A DNA stretch of 21,328 nucleotides from a virus. Positions 14,486-18,968 of the stretch are shown in pieces; position 1 is the first letter of the stretch, and the number at the start of each line of letters is the position of its first letter. Under the pieces are notes generated by a model, which saw nothing but the letters and a program-made list of their open reading frames with translations, did no database searches and was not told where the DNA came from. Position numbers and translations under genes: made by a program. Where the stretch lies: IMG/VR virus record IMGVR_UViG_3300044825_002499, positions 1 through 21,328 of that record; one strand, written 5' to 3'.

Positions 14486-14656
14486 ATGAACGACCTACTC
14501 GACATTCAATGCGACGAAGCCCCTTACATTCCAACCCAAGACGATTGGGCTGAGTTTGAGTTGTGGCTTGATGCTCAAGAGCGTCAAGAGCCAATCACGT
14601 TTGTTGTGGTTGGCGAAGATTTCCGCCCAGAAAATTGCGAAGATTGTCCTTTTTAG
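14486..14656 (+). CDS. Small acidic protein (56 aa)
   Basis: 56 aa from ATG 14486, with TGGAGAA upstream. About 16 Asp/Glu against two Arg and no Lys, so strongly negative. It begins MNDLLDIQCDEA, which matches the start of the very acidic protein at 16325 (MNSFDDIQSDEF). A central Trp-rich helix (DDWAEFELWLDAQE) is followed by a strand (ITFVVVGEDF) and a CEDC pair near the end. Acidic small phage proteins sometimes mimic DNA to block host nucleases, which is a possibility here, not a finding. Confidence 0.78.
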   Translation: MNDLLDIQCDEAPYIPTQDDWAEFELWLDAQERQEPITFVVVGEDFRPENCEDCPF

Positions 14657-14669
14657 TTCAAGATTGGGC

Positions 14670-14698
14670 TTGACAACGGACGATAAATAGAGTATACT
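14670..14698 (+). promoter_or_regulatory. Promoter P12 with shifted GACGATA
   Basis: -35 TTGACA (14670-14675), 17-bp spacer, -10 TATACT (14693-14698). The motif, here GACGATA (14679-14685), lies 7 nt from the -10 instead of 3, close behind the -35, as in P13 and P20. Confidence 0.82.
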
Positions 14699-14723
14699 TA
14701 AGACATAACAAAAGGATAAAGAT

Positions 14724-14927
14724 ATGAAGAATGAAATGAAATTTCGGTTTTACGGTCAACAAGTTGAAGCTATTTTGATTGACGGCGACCCTGAACGTCG
14801 CGACGAATGGTTCGTTAAAGTTGACGGTAAACAAATTGGCCGAATCTACGATTCTTGGCAAATTGATGAAACCGACATCATGCGGTTTGTCGAGAAAAAA
14901 ATTCTGGAAAGTTTGAAGGGTTGCTAA
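14724..14927 (+). CDS. Small protein, paralogue family B (67 aa)
   Basis: 67 aa, ATG 14724 with AAAGGATAAAG upstream, under P12. It follows the family B plan seen at 11951 and 15530: FYGQQVEAILIDGD, then RRDEWFVKVDGKQIGRIYD and a C-terminal helix (DIMRFVEKKILESLKGC). The EWFVKVDGKQIG segment aligns with EWYINRNGEKIG of the 11951 copy. Likely a small beta-sheet plus helix domain. No outside family recognised. Confidence 0.8.
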   Translation: MKNEMKFRFYGQQVEAILIDGDPERRDEWFVKVDGKQIGRIYDSWQIDETDIMRFVEKKILESLKGC

Positions 14928-14936
14928 AGTTTTGGC

Positions 14937-14964
14937 TTGACAACGCCGATAACTATAGTATAAT
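14937..14964 (+). promoter_or_regulatory. Promoter P13 with shifted GCCGATA
   Basis: -35 TTGACA (14937-14942), 16-bp spacer, -10 TATAAT (14959-14964). GCCGATA (14945-14951) starts only two bases after the -35. Confidence 0.87.
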
Positions 14965-14991
14965 AAGAGAGTAAAAGTTAAGGATAAAAAA

Positions 14992-15216
14992 ATGAAAACA
15001 CGAATCACAATCATCGAAAGCGACATTCTTGGCAGTTGGGATATTTACTGCAAGGGTCAATTGAAACACAGCGGGAAAAACAATCCTGCATCGCTCCGTT
15101 ATCGTGCGAAGTGCTTGGAAAATCTCAAGAAGTTTTACTCGGAAGTTTTTCCCAACGACGAAATCGAAGTCGTCATTATGAACACTGAAAACGTAACGGT
15201 AGTTCGTAACGTATAA
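14992..15216 (+). CDS. Small protein of unknown function (74 aa)
   Basis: 74 aa, ATG 14992 with AAGGATAAA upstream, under P13. An N-terminal strand pair (TRITIIESDILGSWDIYCKG) is followed by a basic helix (SLRYRAKCLENLKKFYSEVF) and a C-terminal strand (EIEVVIMNTENVTVVRNV). The pattern of strand pair, helix and strand again recalls families A and B. No family recognised. The next gene follows after 24 nt with its own ribosome site and no separate promoter, so they are likely co-transcribed. Confidence 0.78.
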   Translation: MKTRITIIESDILGSWDIYCKGQLKHSGKNNPASLRYRAKCLENLKKFYSEVFPNDEIEVVIMNTENVTVVRNV

Positions 15217-15240
15217 TAAACACACACACAAGGAAAAAAT

Positions 15241-15543
15241 ATGATTGAGCGACAAAAGTATATCAATGGCGAAGTAGGTCATCGCGAGTATTATGGCCAA
15301 TTTGTAAACGATACAATCAAAGCCCGATTGCTGCACTACATTGGCAAAAAACAATTGCTAGAATCTAAAGACAAGCATTTTAATGATATTCCATTGTGGA
15401 TGTGGGATAGAATCGACAATGGCAATCTTGGATTGACGCAAGCACTCCGAATTTCTGGCGATTGTATTACCAAAGCCGGTTTGGTTTGTATTTTCAAAGA
15501 AGCAGCACGACAAATTGTAGAGGCAGAAAATGAAGTGGCATAG
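15241..15543 (+). CDS. Protein of unknown function (100 aa)
   Basis: 100 aa, ATG 15241 with AAGGAAAA upstream. Mostly helical: YGQFVNDTIKARLLHYIGKK, then HFNDIPLWMWDRI and an ALRISGDCITKAGLVCIFKE segment leading to EAARQIVEAENEVA. The layout is similar to small phage proteins of unknown function seen widely, but no named family was recognised. Its 3' end overlaps the next gene by 14 nt, indicating translational coupling. Confidence 0.8.
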   Translation: MIERQKYINGEVGHREYYGQFVNDTIKARLLHYIGKKQLLESKDKHFNDIPLWMWDRIDNGNLGLTQALRISGDCITKAGLVCIFKEAARQIVEAENEVA

Positions 15544-15739
15544 TTTCAAATTTGACAATCACCAAGTTGATACTTTTATCGTCAAGTCGATTGCAACTGG
15601 TCGAAAGTATCTTGATATTGAACTCGACGGCGAATTTATTGGACAAGTCGCATACGATGGTTTCGATATACCCTTACAATCCGAAGTTGAATTGTACGTC
15701 GAAGAATATTTTTCTGAACTTGCATTGGGATACGAATAA
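15530..15739 (+). CDS. Small protein, paralogue family B (69 aa)
   Basis: 69 aa, ATG 15530 within the end of the previous gene; GAGGCAGAA upstream is a modest ribosome site. Third family B copy: FDNHQVDTFIVKS, then RKYLDIELDGEFIGQVAYDG and a helical end (EVELYVEEYFSELALGYE). It is more acidic than the other two and lacks its own GCCGATA promoter, being carried on the P13 transcript. This shows that family members have moved between promoter contexts. Confidence 0.78.
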   Translation: MKWHSFKFDNHQVDTFIVKSIATGRKYLDIELDGEFIGQVAYDGFDIPLQSEVELYVEEYFSELALGYE

Positions 15740-15805
15740 ATGGGAGCAATCATTGGGCTGATTTGCGCATACTATTTTGTGAAGTATATATTTTATTCCA
15801 ACTAG
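15740..15805 (+). CDS. Possible membrane microprotein (21 aa)
   Basis: ATG 15740 follows directly on the previous stop (TAA then ATG). The 21 residues, MGAIIGLICAYYFVKYIFYS plus Asn, form one hydrophobic helix. GGGA lies nine bases upstream, so coupled translation is plausible. No promoter of its own. Very short, so chance cannot be excluded; the stop TAG merges with the palindrome at 15805. Confidence 0.4.
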   Translation: MGAIIGLICAYYFVKYIFYSN

Positions 15806-15873
15806 TGTACAGCCGTACACTCGCGGGGCCGCGCCGCCGAGCCATAAGTCCTAGAGCCACAAGCACTTACGAC
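15805..15873 (+). repeat. GTGTAC palindrome and boundary element R4 (GC box then hairpin core)
   Basis: GTGTAC-AGCC-GTACAC (15805-15820), a perfect inverted repeat, abuts R4 (15822-15873). In R4 the GC-rich box (GGGGCCGCGCCGCCGAG) comes before the core AAGTCCTAGAGCCACAAGCA, the reverse of the order in R1-R3. The stem is broken (AAGTCC against GCACTT). Precedes promoter P14. Confidence 0.78.
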
Positions 15874-15920
15874 AACGAACAAAAAATAAAAAATAATTTC
15901 TTTTTTTTCTGCTAAAGCTC

Positions 15921-15948
15921 TTGACATTCTCTAGCCGATAAGTATAAT
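15921..15948 (+). promoter_or_regulatory. Promoter P14 with GCCGATA spacer
   Basis: -35 TTGACA (15921-15926), 16-bp spacer with GCCGATA (15934-15940), -10 TATAAT (15943-15948). The gene start lies only 10 bases past the -10. Confidence 0.9.
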
Positions 15949-15957
15949 AGAAACACA

Positions 15958-16188
15958 ATGTTCAAGTGCGTTGTCACTGAATATTACGGCCCGTTCAATG
16001 GGTTTGGCGGTTATGGCTCCTACACCAAAGTAGGCTTTAATCGTTCACCCAAACGAGCGGTCGAAATTGCGAAGTCCACAAGACCTCACGCAGTTTCCGT
16101 CACCAACGATTGCGGTGGTGGCGTTCCGATTCTAGGTCAGTTTTCGCTGTACAAAAACGGCAAACTGATTCTAGATCGTTGGAATTAG
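15958..16188 (+). CDS. Small Gly-rich protein, probably leaderless (76 aa)
   Basis: 76 aa. The ATG at 15958 is 9 nt after the -10 of P14, so the RNA would have only about 2-3 bases before the start codon and no ribosome site: a leaderless message. No later ATG fits. The protein opens MFKCVVTEYYGPFNGFGGYG and continues with KVGFNRSPKRAVEIAKSTRP, a Gly/Asn/Cys turn (TNDCGGGVP) and a final strand pair (QFSLYKNGKLILDRWN). Basic, likely alpha/beta. No family recognised. Confidence 0.8.
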   Translation: MFKCVVTEYYGPFNGFGGYGSYTKVGFNRSPKRAVEIAKSTRPHAVSVTNDCGGGVPILGQFSLYKNGKLILDRWN

Positions 16189-16204
16189 CCGTAATACGAA
16201 GCGT

Positions 16205-16220
16205 CACTGGTTAGCCAGTG
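16205..16220 (+). other. Stem-loop after the leaderless gene
   Basis: Perfect inverted repeat CACTGG-TTAG-CCAGTG. It is followed by TGGAGATTTT, so a weak terminator or an mRNA-stabilising hairpin is possible. Confidence 0.45.
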
Positions 16221-16263
16221 TGGAGATTTTGCCCTTTCTCTGTCGGAAATTACTCATTAGGGC

Positions 16264-16291
16264 TTGACAATTCCAATTCACACGTTACAAT
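16264..16291 (+). promoter_or_regulatory. Promoter P15, without GCCGATA
   Basis: -35 TTGACA (16264-16269), 16-bp spacer, -10 TACAAT (16286-16291). Like P10 it has CACA about 3-6 bases before a TACAATT -10 and a downstream CAATCAC or AAATCAC. The two form a minor class. Confidence 0.75.
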
Positions 16292-16324
16292 TTAACTATC
16301 AATCACGCACTTTTGGAGATAGCT

Positions 16325-16498
16325 ATGAACAGCTTCGACGACATTCAATCCGACGAATTCGACCCACGCGATTATTACCACACCGCCGACTTAGAGTATT
16401 TCGAGGATTTCGACGACAACTTTGACCCGCACGAACGCGACCCGTACTACAGCGAGTACACCGACGATGGGTACTACGACGAAGTAGATTTTTACTAA
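16325..16498 (+). CDS. Extremely acidic, Tyr-rich small protein (57 aa)
   Basis: 57 aa from ATG 16325, with TTTGGAGAT upstream; the in-frame TTG at 16313 overlaps the ribosome site and is not used. It holds 21 Asp/Glu, 2 Arg, no Lys, and 15 Phe/Tyr, a net charge near -19. Starts MNSFDDIQSDEFDPRDYYHT, the first part matching the acidic protein at 14486. The rest alternates acidic and aromatic residues (FEDFDDNFDPHERDPYYSEY). Such composition is typical of DNA-mimic inhibitors of restriction, nucleoid or CRISPR proteins, but disorder is equally possible. Under its own promoter P15. Confidence 0.78.
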   Translation: MNSFDDIQSDEFDPRDYYHTADLEYFEDFDDNFDPHERDPYYSEYTDDGYYDEVDFY

Positions 16499-16689
16499 TC
16501 GGGAAAAGTGGTGTGTGAGAACACCAAGCGCGTAACACCGCTTAACGGCTCCACACTGAAAGGAGTACGGCCACGAAGTACCATTTGTCTTTGCCAAACT
16601 ACACGGAGTCTTTTGCTTCGCGTGGCCAAAATCCCATGATTTGTCTCTGCTTAACTATGCAGAGTTTTGCGCGAGCGTGGCCGATTTCC
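16499..16689 (+). ncRNA. Structured non-coding region with tandem repeat
   Basis: No credible gene in 190 bases; it would be the 3' part of the P15 transcript or a separate RNA. Hairpins: GGTGT-GTGAGA-ACACC (16512-16527), AAGCG and CGCTT (around 16528-16545), and GGCCACGAAG (16569-16578) with CTTCG-CGTGGCC (16616-16627). Two related units, 16583-16627 and 16639-16682 (56 bp apart), both run TTTGTCT to GCGTGGCC. Each has a central hairpin: CUUUG with CGGAG in the first, CUCUGC with GCAGAG in the second, so pairing is kept while sequence differs. Either GCGTGGCC copy could pair with GGCCACG. Hypothesis only. Confidence 0.45.
16583..16682 (+). repeat. Two-unit diverged tandem repeat
   Basis: Units of about 45 bp at 16583-16627 and 16639-16682, period 56 bp, both opening ATTTGTC and closing CGTGGCC. 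Diverged in the middle. Confidence 0.65.
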
Positions 16690-16740
16690 GGGGCGCGGCC
16701 CGCCGAGTCGCAAGTCCTAGAGCCACAAGGAGTTACGGCA
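16690..16740 (+). repeat. Boundary element R5 (GC box then hairpin core)
   Basis: GGGGCGCGGCCCGCCGAG then core AAGTCCTAGAGCCACAAGGA with mismatched stem end (GGAGTT). Same module order as R4, R6 and R7. Precedes P16 by 34 bp. Confidence 0.8.
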
Positions 16741-16774
16741 GGGAAAAATAATTCTTTTTTTTGTGCTAAAGTTC

Positions 16775-16802
16775 TTGACATTGCGTGCCGATAATGTATA
16801 CT
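16775..16802 (+). promoter_or_regulatory. Promoter P16 with GCCGATA spacer
   Basis: -35 TTGACA (16775-16780), 16-bp spacer with GCCGATA (16787-16793), -10 TATACT (16797-16802). Predicted RNA start at about 16809, the first base of the three-way RNA. Confidence 0.88.
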
Positions 16803-16808
16803 ATGAGA

Positions 16809-16884
16809 GTCGCCGCAGATTGCAGAAGGTTCACCCGAAGCAATTAAACACTGAATCAACAGTTGGTTTCTGCGGTGACTTTTT
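16809..16884 (+). ncRNA. Three-way-junction leader RNA ending in a U-run
   Basis: The predicted P16 transcript begins at 16809 with GTCGCCGCAG, which pairs with CTGCGGTGAC (16870-16879, one G-U pair), directly followed by five U. Inside, ATTGC (16819-16823) pairs with GCAAT (16840-16844), and AAACACTG (16846-16853) pairs with CAGTTGGTTT (16860-16869) with a two-base bulge. The helices meet almost without unpaired joints. The outer helix plus U-run looks like an intrinsic terminator. The operon starting at 16903 has no other promoter, so the RNA may be an attenuator, antiterminator or processed small RNA. Seen by eye, not folded by program. Confidence 0.65.
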
Positions 16885-16902
16885 AATTTAAGGAGAATGA
16901 GC

Positions 16903-17061
16903 GTGAGAGTTTACATTGTGGTTTGCTACAAACAAGTTGGTGCGGCAAGTTTTCATTATGTTTGCGATGTACAATCTTTCGACACTGTTGACAAAGCCAT
17001 TGCATATGGTAAAAATGGCAAGTGGGACGATTATCAAATCTTTGAGAGGAACGTAAAGTGA
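16903..17061 (+). CDS. Small protein, paralogue family D (52 aa)
   Basis: 52 aa from GTG 16903, with AAGGAG 7 nt upstream; the ATG at 16897 is too close to the ribosome site. Sequence: MRVYIVVCYKQVGAASFHYV, then a helix (DTVDKAIAYGKNG) and an end KWDDYQIFERNVK. Paralogous to the next protein (45 aa): both have V-VVVC near the start and DD(Y/W)-(Q/E)-(I/V)-(F/Y)-ER near the end. First gene of a six-gene co-transcribed set up to 18332 behind the P16 leader RNA. Stop overlaps the next start as GTGA. Function unknown. Confidence 0.8.
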   Translation: MRVYIVVCYKQVGAASFHYVCDVQSFDTVDKAIAYGKNGKWDDYQIFERNVK

Positions 17062-17195
17062 AAGTTTTCGTTGTTGTTTGTTGGCGTAGTCAGGCTGTTG
17101 TAAATGTTGGCGTATTTACCAACAAGCAGGCGGCAAATGCTTTTGGTGAACGATACGACGATTGGGAAGTTTACGAACGAGAAGTAGACGATTAA
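17058..17195 (+). CDS. Small protein, paralogue family D (45 aa)
   Basis: 45 aa from GTG 17058, which overlaps the previous stop; GAGAGGAAC lies upstream. MKVFVVVCWRSQAVVNVGVF, then helix KQAANAFGERY and end DDWEVYEREVDD. A shortened paralogue of the 52-aa protein just before it, so a tandem duplication. Predicted small alpha/beta protein; role unknown. Confidence 0.78.
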   Translation: MKVFVVVCWRSQAVVNVGVFTNKQAANAFGERYDDWEVYEREVDD

Positions 17196-17211
17196 AGTAG
17201 GAGAACGTAAA

Positions 17212-17580
17212 GTGAACGCAAAGTATTACATTTACTGGAACTTACATAAAAAGTGCTTTAGTGCAAAATATCGCGGTAAAGTTATAAAGCATTTTCACAA
17301 TGCCATTGTTGCTGTGCCTGAATTTAGAGTATCGGCAGCAGGCCGCGAACGTGTACGACGCGAACGCAAAAAGACCGTTCACGCCTACATTGTATCCAAC
17401 TATGTAAATGTTCAGTGTCCGAATTTTGTTCCAGTTTTTGATACTCAGCCAGCCCGTACTGCAAAATATAATCCGTATGTAAACGAAAGTTTTGTTGACA
17501 ACGAGGGCAACGCATTGTATAATGCACATGAAGCGAGGTTGAGTATTTTTAACGGCAAACCAGTAATTGAGGTTGTATGA
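17212..17580 (+). CDS. Conserved-type phage protein of unknown function (122 aa)
   Basis: 122 aa from GTG 17212, with TAGGAGAAC upstream. Contains YIYWNLHKKCFSAKYRGKVI, then EFRVSAAGRERVRRERKKTV leading to HAYIV, and later YNPYVNESFVDNEGNALYNA. The WNLHKKCFS, the basic AGRxRVRRERKKxVHAYIV stretch and the NPY-FV motif look familiar from small proteins of unknown function in other tailed phages, recalled from memory rather than searched. The Arg/Lys cluster may bind nucleic acid or a negatively charged partner. In the P16 operon. Confidence 0.85.
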   Translation: MNAKYYIYWNLHKKCFSAKYRGKVIKHFHNAIVAVPEFRVSAAGRERVRRERKKTVHAYIVSNYVNVQCPNFVPVFDTQPARTAKYNPYVNESFVDNEGNALYNAHEARLSIFNGKPVIEVV

Positions 17581-17581
17581 C

Positions 17582-17782
17582 ATGAGAATCAATCCAGTAA
17601 ATCGTGACGAAATTCAGAATCGTTATATTCGACAACTTGTAGAAGGTATGGACGTTCAGGCTCTTATCGACCACGTTATATCTTCACTAGAAGTTGATTA
17701 CAGTCATTACAGCAACACAGAACTTGAGGATGAAATCCTAGATTATTACGGCGAAGATTTTGAATGGGAGGTTGAGAACTAA
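17582..17782 (+). CDS. Small acidic helical protein (66 aa)
   Basis: 66 aa. ATG 17582 is preferred: GAGG lies 11 nt upstream, and frames further up overlap the previous gene. MRINPVNRDEIQNRYIRQLV, then EGMDVQALIDHVISSLEVDY and an acidic end DEILDYYGEDFEWEVEN. Helical by eye. The form (a short helix, then a Leu/Glu-rich helix with a final acidic tail) recurs among uncharacterised phage proteins, but no named family is assigned. Stop overlaps the next start by one base (TAATG). Confidence 0.8.
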   Translation: MRINPVNRDEIQNRYIRQLVEGMDVQALIDHVISSLEVDYSHYSNTELEDEILDYYGEDFEWEVEN

Positions 17783-18018
17783 TGCGAGACGTTTATTTAG
17801 ATTTTGGCGGGTGGCTTAAACTTGATGCCAATACCCGTATGCAGTATATTGGGAACGATGAACGATTCGACCCAATTATCACCGTTGCGGTTTGGCAGTC
17901 GCTGCCAGAAGAAAATCGTGGCGAATATATCCTAGAGGATTTCGTTGCGGCTGTTCGCGACAGCGAAGATATTGAGTTTAATGAATTGACAATCACAGAA
18001 GCGGAGATTGTAGACTAA
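17782..18018 (+). CDS. Small acidic protein of unknown function (78 aa)
   Basis: 78 aa, ATG 17782 in TAATG with the previous stop; GGGAGG upstream serves as ribosome site. MRDVYLDFGGWLKLDANTRM, then FDPIITVAVWQSLPEENRGE and an acidic end (EFNELTITEAEIVD). Coupled translation with both neighbours. No family recognised. Confidence 0.8.
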   Translation: MRDVYLDFGGWLKLDANTRMQYIGNDERFDPIITVAVWQSLPEENRGEYILEDFVAAVRDSEDIEFNELTITEAEIVD

Positions 18019-18332
18019 TGCGATACCATCAAAAATTAGCGGTAGAAAATTACGTTGTAGACACAATGCAAATGTTGTGCAATACCCCAAATGCGGAGGG
18101 TGCAGATATTGAATTTGACCAAAGTGTAGATTTTGGCAACGGATATATCATGGATATTCAGGTTTGTCAAGGTGATGATGGATACTGGACGCAAGGCGTT
18201 TTGTATCGCAAGTCAGACGATGTTTATATTGAGGTTACTTGTACCGACGTTGGAGAAAGTTTCGAGGGCGAATACTGTGTACAGTACGGCGACAATGAAT
18301 ATGTTGGAGAAATTGTCAGAAAAAACGCTTGA
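18018..18332 (+). CDS. Acidic beta-rich protein of unknown function (104 aa)
   Basis: 104 aa, ATG 18018 in TAATG; GCGGAGA upstream. After an N-terminal helix (LAVENYVVDTMQMLCNT) the rest alternates short strands: GNGYIMDIQVCQGDDGYW, QGVLYRKSDDVYIEV, GEYCVQYGDNEYVGEIV. Three further Cys in the strands. Last gene of the P16 operon. The TGA stop lies inside the TTGACA of P17, so gene end and promoter share bases. No family recognised. Confidence 0.82.
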   Translation: MRYHQKLAVENYVVDTMQMLCNTPNAEGADIEFDQSVDFGNGYIMDIQVCQGDDGYWTQGVLYRKSDDVYIEVTCTDVGESFEGEYCVQYGDNEYVGEIVRKNA

Positions 18333-18356
18333 CATTCCCGGAACGCGATGTATAAT
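18329..18356 (+). promoter_or_regulatory. Promoter P17 with GAACGCGATG spacer
   Basis: -35 TTGACA (18329-18334, containing a stop), 16-bp spacer ending GAACGCGATG, -10 TATAAT (18351-18356). P18 shares these ten spacer bases and no other promoter does. Confidence 0.85.
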
Positions 18357-18361
18357 AAAAT

Positions 18362-18622
18362 AACTGGGAAGGTGGGATTAGAAGTGTCCATCCTCTAAAG
18401 AGTAGTGATACCCGCGTGTGACCTGAGACAAGTTGACCTACATCAACTCTCTGAACGAAAGAACTGGAATTGTAGGCGAAAACAAATAATGCTCAAGAAA
18501 TTAACAAGAATATCCGGTTTGTAATTGTTAATTGAAGGCTAAGTTGTTAAGAAAAAAGGTTGCGAGGGCGTGCGGTGGAAAAAGACCAATAGCTTTTGGT
18601 GTAACAACACACCCAGTTTTTT
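18362..18622 (+). ncRNA. About 260-nt structured leader or small RNA
   Basis: P17 should start RNA at about 18362. The first bases AACTGGG (18362-18368) pair perfectly with CCCAGTT (18612-18618), and a U-run follows, so the RNA is closed by its own ends. Internal hairpins: AGTTGA-CCTACA-TCAACT (about 18433-18450), AATTAACAA with TTGTTAATT (about 18498-18534), CCAA-TAGCTT-TTGG (about 18586-18599). GGTGT-AACAAC-ACACC (18598-18613) is a competing terminator hairpin. No long frame; a small ATG frame (18489, MLKKLTRISGL) lies within. The gene at 18652 has no other promoter. It does not look like tmRNA, RNase P or 6S by eye. Confidence 0.65.
18598..18622 (+). terminator. Terminator of the long structured RNA
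   Basis: Hairpin GGTGT-AACAAC-ACACC followed by CAG and six T (18617-18622). It shares bases with the end-closing helix of the RNA at 18362, so only one of the two can form at a time. Confidence 0.6.
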
Positions 18623-18651
18623 ATATTTATTAAATTAAAAGGAGAAACGAA

Positions 18652-18933
18652 ATGAAAGTTGAACTAATAGACGCAGAGCCTGATTTCAAGCCCGTCACCA
18701 TCAGCATCACCATTGAATCGCTTGCCGAACTCGGTGTGCTTTATGGGCGGTTTAATTGTCCAGTTTCGATTGTTAAACAGTATGGCTTTGGTGCTGACCC
18801 AATTAGCGGCAGACTCGCAAGAGCGGCAGATTTTAGCATCGAAGATACCCATGAAAGCTACAGAGTTTTCGACTACATCGCAGACATAGCTAAAGGCTAT
18901 CATAATAAAAAACTGGGCCTTGACATTCTTTGA
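18652..18933 (+). CDS. Small protein of unknown function (93 aa)
   Basis: 93 aa, ATG 18652 with AAGGAG 8 nt upstream. MKVELIDAEPDFKPVTISIT and then IESLAELGVLYGRFNCPVSI, with a later acidic helical part (DTHESYRVFDYIADIAKGYH). The opening F-PV-ISITIES-AEL-LY-FN pattern recurs in small uncharacterised phage proteins. Transcription must come through the structured RNA upstream, because no promoter lies between. The last codons run over the -35 of P18. No named function. Confidence 0.8.
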   Translation: MKVELIDAEPDFKPVTISITIESLAELGVLYGRFNCPVSIVKQYGFGADPISGRLARAADFSIEDTHESYRVFDYIADIAKGYHNKKLGLDIL

Positions 18934-18947
18934 ACGCGATGTATAAT
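18920..18947 (+). promoter_or_regulatory. Promoter P18 with GAACGCGATG spacer
   Basis: -35 TTGACA (18920-18925), 16-bp spacer ending GAACGCGATG, -10 TATAAT (18942-18947). It starts within the coding end of the previous gene. Confidence 0.85.
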
Positions 18948-18968
18948 GAAGGAAAAGGAGAACGCAAC

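Noticed and set aside
16585-16794. A 69-codon frame through the tandem repeat, element R5 and promoter P16
   Set aside because: It crosses non-coding repeats and a promoter, has no ribosome site and no protein-like pattern.
16809-16884. A tRNA or tRNA-like gene, because of the GGTTCACCC stretch and closed ends
   Set aside because: There are three helices in place of a cloverleaf, no anticodon arm and no CCA end.
18362-18622. tmRNA, RNase P RNA, 6S RNA or an intron
   Set aside because: No tRNA-like end, no known conserved cores and no split gene around it were seen; the small frame at 18489 lacks a clear ribosome site and does not prove a tag peptide.
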